Shown here: positions 8,985 through 17,668 of the stretch, in pieces
Numbering within the stretch: the first letter of the stretch is position 1
How the letters are laid out: each line of letters opens with the position of its first letter
Source: Motiliproteus sp048265065
Lineage (GTDB): Bacteria > Pseudomonadota > Gammaproteobacteria > Pseudomonadales > Balneatricaceae
Assembly (NCBI GenBank): GCA_048265065.1
Contig: JBLXCH010000004.1
Span: 1 to 64,000 of the forward strand
Direction of reading: 5' to 3'
DNA length: 64,000 nucleotides
Made by a program: the position numbers and the translations under genes
The notes under the pieces: generated by a model
Told to the model about the DNA's origin: nothing
What the model saw: the letters and a program-made list of their open reading frames with translations, nothing else
Database searches by the model: none

Positions 8985-10049
8985 GTGGTCGAATTCCTTT
9001 CAGAATACGGATTGTTCTTGGCGAAAGCGGTGACATGGGTTGTCGCTGTAATAGTTATTATTGCAACTATCACTATGGCGGCATCTCGAAACCGCACTGA
9101 CTCTGAAGGACAAATTGAGGTAAAGCACCTTAATGAAGAAGTCGACATGATGTCCGAAACACTAAAAGAAGGCATCATCGATAAAAATATCCTCAAGAAA
9201 GAACGAAAAGAACAGAAGAAGAAAGACAAGCAAGAAGCCAAAGCGTTAGCAAAAAAGATTAAACAAGGTAAAGATGTTTCTGAAGATCAGAAAAAGCGCG
9301 TCTTTGTTTTGGATTTTGATGGCGACATTAAAGCCTCCGCTGTAGAAAGTCTCCGTGAAGAAATATCAGCAGTGCTAACGTTGGCCAGTAGCAGCGATGA
9401 AGTTGTGGTGCGTTTAGAGAGCGGCGGTGGCATGGTGCACTCTTACGGCTTAGCCTCTTCTCAATTACAGCGCATCCGTGACCATCAAGTGCCGTTAACT
9501 ATCAGTGTTGATAGAGTGGCAGCCAGCGGTGGTTATATGATGGCTTGCATCGCCAATAAAATAATTGCTGCACCGTTCTCTATCGTAGGCTCTATTGGTG
9601 TTGTTGCCCAGTTACCCAACTTTCATCGTTTATTGAAGAAAAATGACATTGACTATGAACTCCTGACCGCCGGAGAGCACAAACGTACATTGACGATGTT
9701 TGGTGAAAATACAGATAAAGGTCGTCAAAAGTTTATTGAGGATCTAGAAGATACTCACGTGTTATTTAAAGAGTTTGTGGCAGAGCAACGTCCGCAAGTA
9801 AATATTGATGAAGTAGCGAATGGCGACGTGTGGTTTGGTAAGCGCGCCATCGAGAAAAACCTCATTGACGAAATATGCACAAGTGACGAATATGTATTAA
9901 ATGCCTGCAAAGACGCAGATGTCTATCATATTAGTTTTGTTGAGAAGAAATCGTTCCAAGAACGAATGGGGTTGTCAGCATCAGCAGTCATCGATAAGGT
10001 GCTGTTGACGTGGTGGGGCCGCTTTCATAAAAACCGTTACTTTTCCTAG
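8985..10049 (+). CDS. sohB: Probable inner-membrane peptidase SohB (S49 family)
   Basis: 354-residue signal-peptide-peptidase-like serine protease. It has an N-terminal membrane anchor (about residues 10-32), a charged Lys/Glu-rich linker (60-100), then the S49 core. The probable nucleophile Ser lies in DRVAASGGYMMAC, and the probable general-base Lys in LTAGEHKRTLT. The start is the GTG at 8985, preceded by GAGGTT at good spacing. The stop codon overlaps the ribosome binding site of the next gene (psrA), so the two are very likely co-transcribed. Confidence 0.92.
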   Translation: MVEFLSEYGLFLAKAVTWVVAVIVIIATITMAASRNRTDSEGQIEVKHLNEEVDMMSETLKEGIIDKNILKKERKEQKKKDKQEAKALAKKIKQGKDVSEDQKKRVFVLDFDGDIKASAVESLREEISAVLTLASSSDEVVVRLESGGGMVHSYGLASSQLQRIRDHQVPLTISVDRVAASGGYMMACIANKIIAAPFSIVGSIGVVAQLPNFHRLLKKNDIDYELLTAGEHKRTLTMFGENTDKGRQKFIEDLEDTHVLFKEFVAEQRPQVNIDEVANGDVWFGKRAIEKNLIDEICTSDEYVLNACKDADVYHISFVEKKSFQERMGLSASAVIDKVLLTWWGRFHKNRYFS

Positions 10050-10057
10050 GAGCCGTT

Positions 10058-10717
10058 TTGCCTTCAGATACTGCAAAACGCATCATGGATGCAGCCATTG
10101 AGTTGTTTGCTGAAAATGGCTTTCAGGAAACCTCATTGCGAGATATTACTGGCCTTGCAAAGGTTAATTTAGCCTCTGTAAATTATCACTATGGTTCGCG
10201 TAAAGCGCTTGTGCACGCTGTTGCCGAGCATTACCTTACGCCGCTTTGTGAAGACCTGGAAAATCGCATCAACGAACGCCTTGTTGATGATGCCGCTGTT
10301 GCCCCTGATGAGTTGTTCGAAATGCTGGCAAAATCGGTCATTAAAGCTTCAGGTTACCGTCATCAGGGTGTTGTGCTCTTTATGCGATTGATGGGTTTTG
10401 CCTATCTCGAAAATAAAAGTGAGCTTCGTCCTTATATTGTCCAGCAGTATGGGCAAACCTTTAAGCGCTTTATGCGGTTGCTACATCAGTCAGTGCCACA
10501 GCTTTCTGAAGAAGAATTCTTTTGGCGTGCACACCTTATGCTAGGTGCGACAATATTGCCGCTATCAAGTCATATGTCACTCAATGAGGTTGAGCGCACA
10601 TTATTTGATAGTGAGACCAGTGTTGAAGTTATTCTGCATCGCTTGGTGCCTTTCTTGGTGTCAGGGTTATCGGCTCCCGCTGACACTGTGTCTGATAAAG
10701 TGGAGCACCTGCTGTGA
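10058..10717 (+). CDS. psrA: TetR-family regulator of the PsrA type
   Basis: 219-residue TetR regulator. The N-terminal helix-turn-helix (residues 5-50, RIMDAAIELFAENGF, then NLASVNYHYGSRKALV) and the C-terminal part (FMRLMGFAY, FFWRAHLMLGA, LVPFLVSG) match Pseudomonas PsrA, the long-chain fatty-acid-responsive regulator of beta-oxidation and stress sigma genes. The neighbour nagZ is also next to psrA in Pseudomonas, which supports the call. Start is TTG at 10058 with TAGGAG overlapping the sohB stop. Its stop overlaps the GTG of the next gene (GTGA), indicating translational coupling. Confidence 0.8.
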   Translation: MPSDTAKRIMDAAIELFAENGFQETSLRDITGLAKVNLASVNYHYGSRKALVHAVAEHYLTPLCEDLENRINERLVDDAAVAPDELFEMLAKSVIKASGYRHQGVVLFMRLMGFAYLENKSELRPYIVQQYGQTFKRFMRLLHQSVPQLSEEEFFWRAHLMLGATILPLSSHMSLNEVERTLFDSETSVEVILHRLVPFLVSGLSAPADTVSDKVEHLL

Positions 10718-11199
10718 CGCCAGTCATGCGTCTTAGTATTTCTATTCAGCAACAAACTTTATGTGTTCTTCAAAATCAGCAGCTTATCGCCAGCTATCCA
10801 ATATCTACTGCTAAAAACGGACCTGGTGAACAAGAAAACACAGGCTGCACACCGCGTGGTAAACATTATATTCGTGCGAAAATCGGTGAAGGTGCCCCTG
10901 CTGGCGCTGTTTTTGTCGGACGTCGTCTTACAGGCGAGATTTTCTCAGAGCAGTTGGCTTTAGCGTTTCCTGAGCGAGACTGGATCCTGAGCCGAATCCT
11001 ATGGCTATGTGGTTCTGAGGTGGGGAAAAATCGGTTGGGGGCAGTGGATTCACAGCGTCGTTATATTTATATTCACGGTACGCCTGATTCTGAACCGATG
11101 GGACTTCCTTTATCTCATGGTTGTATCCGCATGCGTAATCGAGATGTCATCGCGCTTTTTGCTCAAGTTTCTGTAGGCACTGAGGTTTATATTGAATAA
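10714..11199 (+). CDS. L,D-transpeptidase (YkuD domain), no signal peptide seen
   Basis: 161-residue protein consisting mostly of a YkuD catalytic domain. The active-site motif is complete: HGTPDSEPMG then SHGCIRM, with the Cys nucleophile near residue 132. These enzymes form or cleave meso-DAP links in peptidoglycan. There is no clear signal peptide; the N-terminus (MRLSISIQQQTLCVLQNQQL) begins directly in the fold, so export or a cytoplasmic role is open. GTG start at 10714 overlaps the psrA stop by 4 bp; its 3' end overlaps nagZ by 8 bp. Placement beside nagZ suggests a role in cell-wall recycling, which is inference. Confidence 0.88.
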   Translation: MTPVMRLSISIQQQTLCVLQNQQLIASYPISTAKNGPGEQENTGCTPRGKHYIRAKIGEGAPAGAVFVGRRLTGEIFSEQLALAFPERDWILSRILWLCGSEVGKNRLGAVDSQRRYIYIHGTPDSEPMGLPLSHGCIRMRNRDVIALFAQVSVGTEVYIE

Positions 11200-12238
11200 C
11201 TCATTGAACATCGGTCTAGGTCCCTTGTTTATGGATGTAGATGGCCTAACTCTCACTGCTGAAGATCGCTCGTTACTGGCGCATCCTTCGGTGGGTGGCA
11301 TAATTCTCTTTAGTCGGAATTTTGAGTCACGGGAACAGCTTGTCGATTTAGTGGCTGAAATTCGTCAAGTGCGAAGCGATTTGTTGATTGCAGTAGATCA
11401 GGAAGGTGGGCGTGTGCAGCGCTTTAAAAACGGCTTTACTCGACTTCCTCCGTTAGCCGAAATTGGCCGCTTATATCAACATGAGCCTCAGTTAGCGCTC
11501 GGATTAGCAAAAAATACGGGTTGGTTGTTAGCAGCTGAATTGCTCGCCTGTGGTATTGATTTTAGCTTTGCTCCGGTAGTGGATGTCGATCGAGGTATTA
11601 GTCATGTTATTGGCGATCGGTCGTTTGGTGATCAAGCTGATGTCGTGAGCGCGCTTGGCGCAAGTATGATGGAAGGAATGCAAGAAGCGGGAATGGCAAC
11701 CACCTTGAAGCATTTTCCTGGGCATGGTGCGATTCAGGCCGATTCCCATGTTGCTATTCCGGTGGATGAGCGTCCGTACGATACCATTGCTGAGGTCGAT
11801 CTGGTTCCGTTTCAGCGGTTGTTAGCGACGAGTCAAGCGGTCATGCCAGCGCATGTTATTTATTCGAGTTGCGATGAGAGCCCTGCGGGATTTTCGGCAT
11901 TTTGGTTACAAGGTAAGCTACGAGACACTTTCGGCTTTAGCGGTGTTATTTTTAGCGATGATCTGACAATGGAAGGCGCGAGTGTGGCCGGTGGGTTTGC
12001 GCAGCGGGTTGAACGTGCCTTGTCTGCAGGTTGCACAATGGTTTTGGTATGTAACCACCGTGAAGGTGTGAAAAGTGCGCTTGTATGGTTGGCTGAACAT
12101 CGCCCTGAGGCTTGTCAGGCTGCTGAGGTCATGCGTGCAAAAGCGCATCTCCAGTGGGATGAATTGACTGAGAAAAGGCGATGGAGTGATACTCGTCGGC
12201 AGTTGCAGCAATTGCTTGCTGAACAACGTGTTGGGTAA
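11192..12238 (+). CDS. nagZ: Beta-N-acetylhexosaminidase NagZ
   Basis: 348-residue family 3 glycoside hydrolase that removes GlcNAc from anhydromuropeptides in the cytoplasm during cell-wall recycling, a step linked to ampC induction in related bacteria. The diagnostic segments are present: AVDQEGGRVQR near residue 66, KHFPGHG and ADSHVA in the catalytic loop with the His general acid/base, and SDDLTMEGA carrying the nucleophile Asp. Length is normal. Start is a TTG at 11192 inside the 3' end of the transpeptidase gene, so translation is probably coupled. Confidence 0.96.
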   Translation: MNNSLNIGLGPLFMDVDGLTLTAEDRSLLAHPSVGGIILFSRNFESREQLVDLVAEIRQVRSDLLIAVDQEGGRVQRFKNGFTRLPPLAEIGRLYQHEPQLALGLAKNTGWLLAAELLACGIDFSFAPVVDVDRGISHVIGDRSFGDQADVVSALGASMMEGMQEAGMATTLKHFPGHGAIQADSHVAIPVDERPYDTIAEVDLVPFQRLLATSQAVMPAHVIYSSCDESPAGFSAFWLQGKLRDTFGFSGVIFSDDLTMEGASVAGGFAQRVERALSAGCTMVLVCNHREGVKSALVWLAEHRPEACQAAEVMRAKAHLQWDELTEKRRWSDTRRQLQQLLAEQRVG

Positions 12239-12284
12239 TAGTCGGTTATTAATTTAAAAGTGAAGTGGTGCTACAGGTTTTAGT

Positions 12285-13433
12285 ATGGATTTGAAAAGTT
12301 ATTGGGATGCTGTGTGGAAGCAGTTAGGTCTTGAAAATAATCCTGGGCTTTGGGTTTTCGAAGTGTTTGTGGTGGTTTTTATCACCTTAGTTGTCAATGT
12401 CGTTTTGGTATCCTTCCTTCGTCGGATTGAGCTGAAGTGCGAGCAAACTAATAACCTCTGGGATGACATACTAATAAATGCTGTGCGTAAGCCAGCGGCC
12501 TTTATGATCTGGGTGGTGGGAATTAGTTGGGCTGTTGAGCTAGTTGATGCTGAGTCCGAAACTAATCTCTTATCCGCCGCAGAACCGATTCGAAAAATCG
12601 CAATTATTGTTTTGCTAGCGTGGTTTTTGATTCGTTTGGTGAAGAGCGCTGAACACGCCTTGATTTCGCCAGATCGAATGCAAAAACCAATGGATGAAAC
12701 GACGGCTCATGCTATTGGTAAACTACTTCGTGCGTCGATTATCATCACCGCTGCTCTTGTTGTGTTGCAGTCCTTAGGCTATAGCATTTCGGGTGTTTTA
12801 GCGTTTGGTGGTATCGGCGGCATTGCGGTTGGTTTCGCAGCAAAGGATCTATTGGCCAACTTCTTTGGTGGTTTGATGGTGTATCTTGATCGCCCATTTG
12901 CGGTAGGAGATTGGGTGCGTTCTCCCGATCAGGAAATCGAAGGTGTTGTTGAGTACATTGGCTGGCGTCAAACGCGGATTCGTACATTTGATAAGCGACC
13001 GTTGTATGTGCCTAATGCCACCTTCACGAGCATCTCAGTTGAAAACCCTTCTCGTATGACGAACCGCCGTATCTATGAAACGGTCAGTCTTAGGTATAGC
13101 GATGCTAAGGTCATGCAGCCTGTGGTTAATGCCGTGCGAGAGATGCTAAGAAAGCATCCTGATATCGACCATAATCAAACGTTGATCGTTCACTTTAATG
13201 CATTTAATAGCTCGTCTTTAGATTTCTTTGTTTACACTTTTACCAAAACGACAGATTGGGTGACGTTCCACAAAATCAAAGAAGACGTATTATTAAAGAT
13301 TGTTGATATTGTGGAAAATCATGGAGCTGATTTCGCCTTCCCAACCAGTACTGTTCATTTGCCAGACTTTGAAGAGATGAAAGGTTTAAATCTGTCTGCT
13401 GAAGATTCAAAAGCGATTAAAATTGAACCCTAG
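12285..13433 (+). CDS. MscS-family mechanosensitive channel
   Basis: 382-residue inner-membrane protein with N-terminal membrane helices (about residues 20-45, 70-90, 105-125, 145-165) and the conserved pore helix plus beta domain. The pore segment is the Gly/Ala-rich GGIGGIAVGFAAKDLLANFFGG near residues 175-197, followed by DRPFAVGDWV and the typical YVPNATF at the end of the beta domain. It probably releases solutes on hypo-osmotic shock. ATG at 12285 lies 46 bp after nagZ, so it may be the last gene of the sohB-psrA-ldt-nagZ run. Confidence 0.93.
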   Translation: MDLKSYWDAVWKQLGLENNPGLWVFEVFVVVFITLVVNVVLVSFLRRIELKCEQTNNLWDDILINAVRKPAAFMIWVVGISWAVELVDAESETNLLSAAEPIRKIAIIVLLAWFLIRLVKSAEHALISPDRMQKPMDETTAHAIGKLLRASIIITAALVVLQSLGYSISGVLAFGGIGGIAVGFAAKDLLANFFGGLMVYLDRPFAVGDWVRSPDQEIEGVVEYIGWRQTRIRTFDKRPLYVPNATFTSISVENPSRMTNRRIYETVSLRYSDAKVMQPVVNAVREMLRKHPDIDHNQTLIVHFNAFNSSSLDFFVYTFTKTTDWVTFHKIKEDVLLKIVDIVENHGADFAFPTSTVHLPDFEEMKGLNLSAEDSKAIKIEP

Positions 13434-13850
13434 TTTGTGGTTGTATAATCCTAGGTCAGCTAATTAGCCCTAGGATTAATGGCTAAGACTTATTGCAAAG
13501 GCTTTAATTGTTATGGCGTACAACTGTAGGGTTTTAGGTGATCGCTCCTGAATAACCTGAAATCTATAAACTGGAATACAGTTTAGTCTTTCAGTGGGTT
13601 TGAATGACACTCTCTTCTCTAGCCTGCTCATCAACGCCAGTATCTTTTCCTGCCTGCCTTTAATTGATAAGAGCTTACTGATCTTATTGATTTTTCCTCG
13701 TGTCGTTTGTGTCATTAAATTACTGGTGTTTTCTGTTTACTCTTAGTGTTGCGTTGGCCACGTATTGTCGGCTAGGGCGGTGAGTTAAAAGAGCTTTCTT
13801 GATAGCTGCTAGTCTGGTGACATTTCGTTGTGTTATTTCCGCTTTCTATC

Positions 13851-13905
13851 GGCATAAAAACGTTGGGTATAAAACTATCGCCATAAAAACTATAGGCATA
13901 AAAAA
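13851..13905. repeat. Four degenerate copies of a GGCATAAAAAC-like unit
   Basis: GGCATAAAAA (13851), GGTATAAAAC (13866), CCATAAAAAC (13881) and GGCATAAAAA (13895) are spaced about 14-15 bp apart, directly before the pntB terminator. Seen directly in the sequence; no function known. Confidence 0.6.
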
Positions 13906-13928
13906 ACCCGGCTAAAAGCCGGGTTTTT
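13900..13928 (-). terminator. Rho-independent terminator of pntAB
   Basis: Perfect 12-bp stem: AAAAACCCGGCT (13902-13913) pairs with AGCCGGGTTTTT (13917-13928), three-base loop. Followed on the minus strand by a run of seven T. Lies 21 bp after the pntB stop. Confidence 0.92.
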
Positions 13929-13949
13929 AGAGCGATAAACTACTTAGGA

Positions 13950-15422
13950 TTAGCTAAGGTGCTTAAGTACGGTATCCATACTTTCTTTAGCATCACCAAA
14001 CAACATGCGAGTGTTGTCTTTGTAGAATAGCGGGTTATCAACACCGGCGTAACCTGTGCTCATACCACGCTTAAGAACGACAGTCGTACCGCCATTCCAA
14101 GGTTCAAGAACCGGCATGCCAGCAATTGGGCTGCTTGGGTCTGTTTGAGCTGCTGGGTTAACGATATCGTTAGCACCAATAACAACAGAAACGTCTACGT
14201 CTGGGAAATCTTCGTTGATTTCGTCCATTTCGAAAACGATGTCGTAAGGTACTTTTGCTTCAGCGAGCAGTACGTTCATGTGGCCAGGCATACGACCCGC
14301 AACAGGGTGGATACCGAAGCGTACATTAACGCCTTTTGCTTTAAGCTTTTTAGTGATTTCAAAAACCGTGTGTTGTGCTTGAGCAACAGCCATACCATAA
14401 CCTGGGATGATCATTACTTCTTTAGCATCAGCTAGCATGCCAGCAACTTCTTCTGCATCGATAGCAACCACTTCACCTTGAGGTTCTGCGCCGCCACCTG
14501 CTGCTGGAGCTGGCGCTGAATCGCCGCCGAAGCCGCCCATGATAACGCTCACGAATGAACGGTTCATTGCTTTACACATGATGTAAGAAAGGATCGCACC
14601 GGAGCTACCTACAAGCGCACCAACAACGATAAGTAGATCGTTGCCTAGCATGAAGCCCATTGCTGCTGCTGCCCAACCAGAGTATGAGTTAAGCATTGAT
14701 ACAACAACTGGCATGTCTGCACCACCAATTGCACAAACCATGTGTACACCGAAAGCTAATGCGATCAAGGTCATCATGATAAGTGGGAACGTTCCGTCAC
14801 CTGCCGCAGATTGCTCAACGTACATGCCACCGAAGTAGATCGCAGCAATCAACAAGCCAAGGTTTAAGAAGTGACGACCAGGAAGTTGCATTGGGCTACC
14901 GCTGATCTTCGCGCTGAGTTTCAAGTAAGCGCAAACAGAACCAGAGAACGTCATCGCACCGATCAAGATACCAATGTAGGTTTCTACATCGTGGATCGTT
15001 TTCGCAACACCAACTAGTGGGTGGCTTGTGTCCATAGCGTTAGCATAACCAACGAAGACCGCAGCAGCACCAACTAAGCTGTGAAGGATGGCAACTAGCT
15101 CTGGCATTTCTGTCATCGCTACACGTTTTGCAAGGATCCAGCCGATCACGCCGCCTGCAACAATACCTAAGATCATAATGAACTGGTTATTGTCGACAAA
15201 GCCGATGATGGTGAATACCAACGCGATGCCCATACCGAGCATGCCGTAAAAGTTACCGCGTCGTGCTGTTTCCTGATGACCTAAGCCCGAAAGCGCTAGG
15301 ATGAACAGTGCACTGGCTGCGATGTAAGCAACGGTATAAATTGGATCGATACCGTGTGCTCCAGCAGCGTTTGCTACTGCGGCAGTGGCTTCATTAGCCA
15401 TAGTAGTAATTTCGTTAGACAT
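13950..15422 (-). CDS. pntB: NAD(P) transhydrogenase subunit beta
   Basis: 490-residue membrane subunit of the proton-translocating transhydrogenase, which uses proton-motive force to reduce NADP+ with NADH. Residues 30-300 hold about nine hydrophobic helices; the C-terminal part is the NADP(H)-binding domain III with PGYGMAVAQAQ near residue 350 and GANDIVNPAAQ followed by GMPVL near 425-450. It is slightly longer than the E. coli subunit because of an Ala-rich N-terminus and an Ala/Gly-rich linker (SAPAPAAGGGAEPQGE). It lies 12 bp after pntA and shares its terminator. Confidence 0.97.
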   Translation of the reverse strand: MSNEITTMANEATAAVANAAGAHGIDPIYTVAYIAASALFILALSGLGHQETARRGNFYGMLGMGIALVFTIIGFVDNNQFIMILGIVAGGVIGWILAKRVAMTEMPELVAILHSLVGAAAVFVGYANAMDTSHPLVGVAKTIHDVETYIGILIGAMTFSGSVCAYLKLSAKISGSPMQLPGRHFLNLGLLIAAIYFGGMYVEQSAAGDGTFPLIMMTLIALAFGVHMVCAIGGADMPVVVSMLNSYSGWAAAAMGFMLGNDLLIVVGALVGSSGAILSYIMCKAMNRSFVSVIMGGFGGDSAPAPAAGGGAEPQGEVVAIDAEEVAGMLADAKEVMIIPGYGMAVAQAQHTVFEITKKLKAKGVNVRFGIHPVAGRMPGHMNVLLAEAKVPYDIVFEMDEINEDFPDVDVSVVIGANDIVNPAAQTDPSSPIAGMPVLEPWNGGTTVVLKRGMSTGYAGVDNPLFYKDNTRMLFGDAKESMDTVLKHLS

Positions 15423-15434
15423 TTATATCAGCCC

Positions 15435-16976
15435 CTATTTTCTAAACATCATCAGCATGCGCTGGGTTACAGCAAAACCACCGACAATGTTGATGCTGGT
15501 GATAAAGATGGCTAATGCAGCAAGGAGCATGACGCCAGTACTTTCGTTGGATACCTGTGTAAGTGCACCGATCACGATGATACTACTGATCGCGTTAGTA
15601 ACACTCATTAATGGTGTGTGTAGAGAGTGAGATACACCCCAGATCACCATGTAACCAATAAAGCATGAAAGTACGAATACGGTCAGGTGACCCATAAACT
15701 CTGGTGGAGCTACAGATCCAAGACCGAATAGAACGATACCGCTCAAAACGAGAGGGATCATCCATGCGTATGGGTTTGGCTTTTTCTCTTCTACAGGAGC
15801 AGCAGGTTCAACCTTCGCAGGTTCAACTTTTGGCGCTGCAGAAAGTTTTGGTGGAGGTGGTGGCCAAGAGATTTCGCCCTCTTTGGTCACTGTCGCGCCA
15901 CGTACTACTTCATCTTCAAAGTTGTTAACCATTACGCCATCTTTATTTGGCGTCATGTCAGTTAACAAATGACGAAGGTTAGTCGAATAGAGTTGGCTTG
16001 CTTGTGCCGCTAAACGGCTTGGCAAGTCAGTGTAACCAATAAGCGTTACGCCATGCTTTTGCACAACTTCATTCTTAACGGTCAATTTACAGTTACCGCC
16101 AGCTTCAGCTGCTAGGTCAACAATGACGCTACCAGGCTTCATGACTTTAACCATTTCTTCAGTGATTAGCTCTGGCGCTTCGCGACCAGGAATCAATGCA
16201 GTCGTAATGATGATGTCTACTTCTTCGGCTTGTTCTGCGAAAAGCGCCATTTCAGCTTTAATGAACTCATCGCTCATCACTTTCGCGTAACCGCCTTCGC
16301 CAGCACCGTCGTCATCGCCGTCAAATTCCAACATAAGGAATTCGCCGTCCATTGACTCAACTTGCTCTTTAACTTCAGGGCGAGTATCGAAGGCGCGAAC
16401 GATTGCACCCATAGAACGTGCAGCACCGATAGCAGCTAGACCTGCTACACCAGCACCAATGACCAACACTTTAGCAGGTGGAACTTTACCCGCAGCAGTA
16501 ATTTGACCGGTGAAGAAGCGACCAAAATGTTGTGAAGCTTCAACAACCGCGCGATAACCGGCGATGTTAGCCATGGAGCTAAGTGCATCCATTTTCTGAG
16601 CACGAGAAATACGTGGCACTGCGTCCATAGACATTGCAGTGATACCTTTTTCTTGCATCAGCTTAAGGCGAGCTTCGTTTTGAGCTGGAGACATAAAGCT
16701 GATCAACGTTTGACCGGCCTTCATCCACTCAATGTTTTCATCCGTTGCAGCACGGACCTTCATGATGATATCGCATGAAGTCCATAACTCTTTCGGATCG
16801 CTAATAACATCAACACCGACTTCGGCATAAGACGCGTCGCTGAAGTTAGCTGCTTCACCAGCACCAGCTTCAATCGCAAGATCGTAGCCTAGCTTTTGAA
16901 TCTGCTTGGCGACTTCAGGAGTTAACGCAACGCGCTTTTCTCCTTTGTCTATTTCCTTAGGAATACCAATACGCAT
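15435..16976 (-). CDS. pntA: NAD(P) transhydrogenase subunit alpha
   Basis: 513-residue subunit carrying the NAD(H)-binding domain I (residues 1-375, with MRIGIPKEIDKGEKRVALTP at the start and the dinucleotide motif VIGAGVAGLAAIGAA near 172) plus the short membrane part at the C-terminus (residues 400-513, four hydrophobic helices). The two regions are joined by a proline/lysine-rich linker (PPPPPKLSAAPKVEPAKVEP). This is the single-chain alpha arrangement of E. coli rather than split alpha1/alpha2. First gene of a two-gene operon with pntB; an inverted repeat lies about 150 bp upstream. Confidence 0.97.
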   Translation of the reverse strand: MRIGIPKEIDKGEKRVALTPEVAKQIQKLGYDLAIEAGAGEAANFSDASYAEVGVDVISDPKELWTSCDIIMKVRAATDENIEWMKAGQTLISFMSPAQNEARLKLMQEKGITAMSMDAVPRISRAQKMDALSSMANIAGYRAVVEASQHFGRFFTGQITAAGKVPPAKVLVIGAGVAGLAAIGAARSMGAIVRAFDTRPEVKEQVESMDGEFLMLEFDGDDDGAGEGGYAKVMSDEFIKAEMALFAEQAEEVDIIITTALIPGREAPELITEEMVKVMKPGSVIVDLAAEAGGNCKLTVKNEVVQKHGVTLIGYTDLPSRLAAQASQLYSTNLRHLLTDMTPNKDGVMVNNFEDEVVRGATVTKEGEISWPPPPPKLSAAPKVEPAKVEPAAPVEEKKPNPYAWMIPLVLSGIVLFGLGSVAPPEFMGHLTVFVLSCFIGYMVIWGVSHSLHTPLMSVTNAISSIIVIGALTQVSNESTGVMLLAALAIFITSINIVGGFAVTQRMLMMFRK

Positions 16977-17668
16977 AACTAAAGTTCTCTTTGTGGATAG
17001 GTTGGACGTAAGACGGCAGCAACTAATCAGACAGCAAATGAGCTGCCCAGAAAGTTGTTGGAAGCCATACGGTTTCCCATCACTGGTTCTAACTTAATGA
17101 ATTTAAATGGAAATCTTAAAAATCTGTTAGACAGTTGGTCTAAAACGGCCCAATAAACTACCAATGAGATTGATAAAAGTCAATGTAATCAACCTAAAAG
17201 AGCAGGGGATCAAGCGCTGAGTTTGTTCGTTAAAAGCAATTCGAGACGGTAAAAAATCCCCTTTTCTGTGTAGCATTGAGGTCCAAAATAGTGGCGCCTG
17301 CACACATTATATATGGACTGATTAGCGTGAAAGTTAATATTGTTAGTGTTTGGGCAAGCAACCGTCGCCATAATATTTCAGTGATAAATCTATTGAGTCG
17401 CTTGGCGCTCAAATTAAGTAGGGAGGTTTGTTAGGTAACCTTTGTAAGTAGGCTTACGCATCAATGATTTTATTTCCTGGCAAGCTTTCCGTGTTAATTA
17501 AGCATGGGTCTGCCAGCGTTTCTCATTAATCACCTTAGGCTCCAAGTCAAAAAGAATATATTATCTGCAGCCAGGTGGCTGAATTGGCTGTAGGAATAGT
17601 AAGGGCTAGCGGTAGTTTGGCGCGTAAAGCCTCAAGACACTTATTATAAACCACTCGAGAATGTACTC
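16977..17668. other. Divergent intergenic region, 692 bp
   Basis: Separates pntA (left) from the spermidine-synthase-like gene (right) and is the longest non-coding stretch in the window. Besides the inverted repeat at 17127-17143, no RNA gene, terminator or repeat was recognised. A 60-codon minus-strand frame at 17230-17412 lacks a ribosome site and family resemblance. A short unannotated RNA cannot be excluded. Confidence 0.4.
17127..17143. promoter_or_regulatory. Inverted repeat TTAGAC-N5-GTCTAA upstream of pntA
   Basis: Perfect 6-5-6 inverted repeat, 151 bp upstream of the pntA start, in otherwise AT-rich DNA. Size and symmetry suit a dimeric repressor site. No regulator can be named. 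Confidence 0.35.

Larger units (their letters stand above)
13434..13949. other. Intergenic region, 516 bp, convergent
   Basis: Lies between mscS (plus) and pntB (minus). It contains a degenerate short repeat at 13851-13905 and the pntB terminator. A 79-codon open frame on the minus strand (13476-13715) has no Shine-Dalgarno and no recognisable domain, so no gene is called. Confidence 0.5.

Noticed and set aside
13476..13715. 79-codon minus-strand frame after mscS
   Set aside because: No ribosome site, no recognisable motif; located in convergent intergenic DNA.
17230..17412. 60-codon minus-strand frame in the pntA upstream gap
   Set aside because: No ribosome site and no conserved look; isolated in control DNA.
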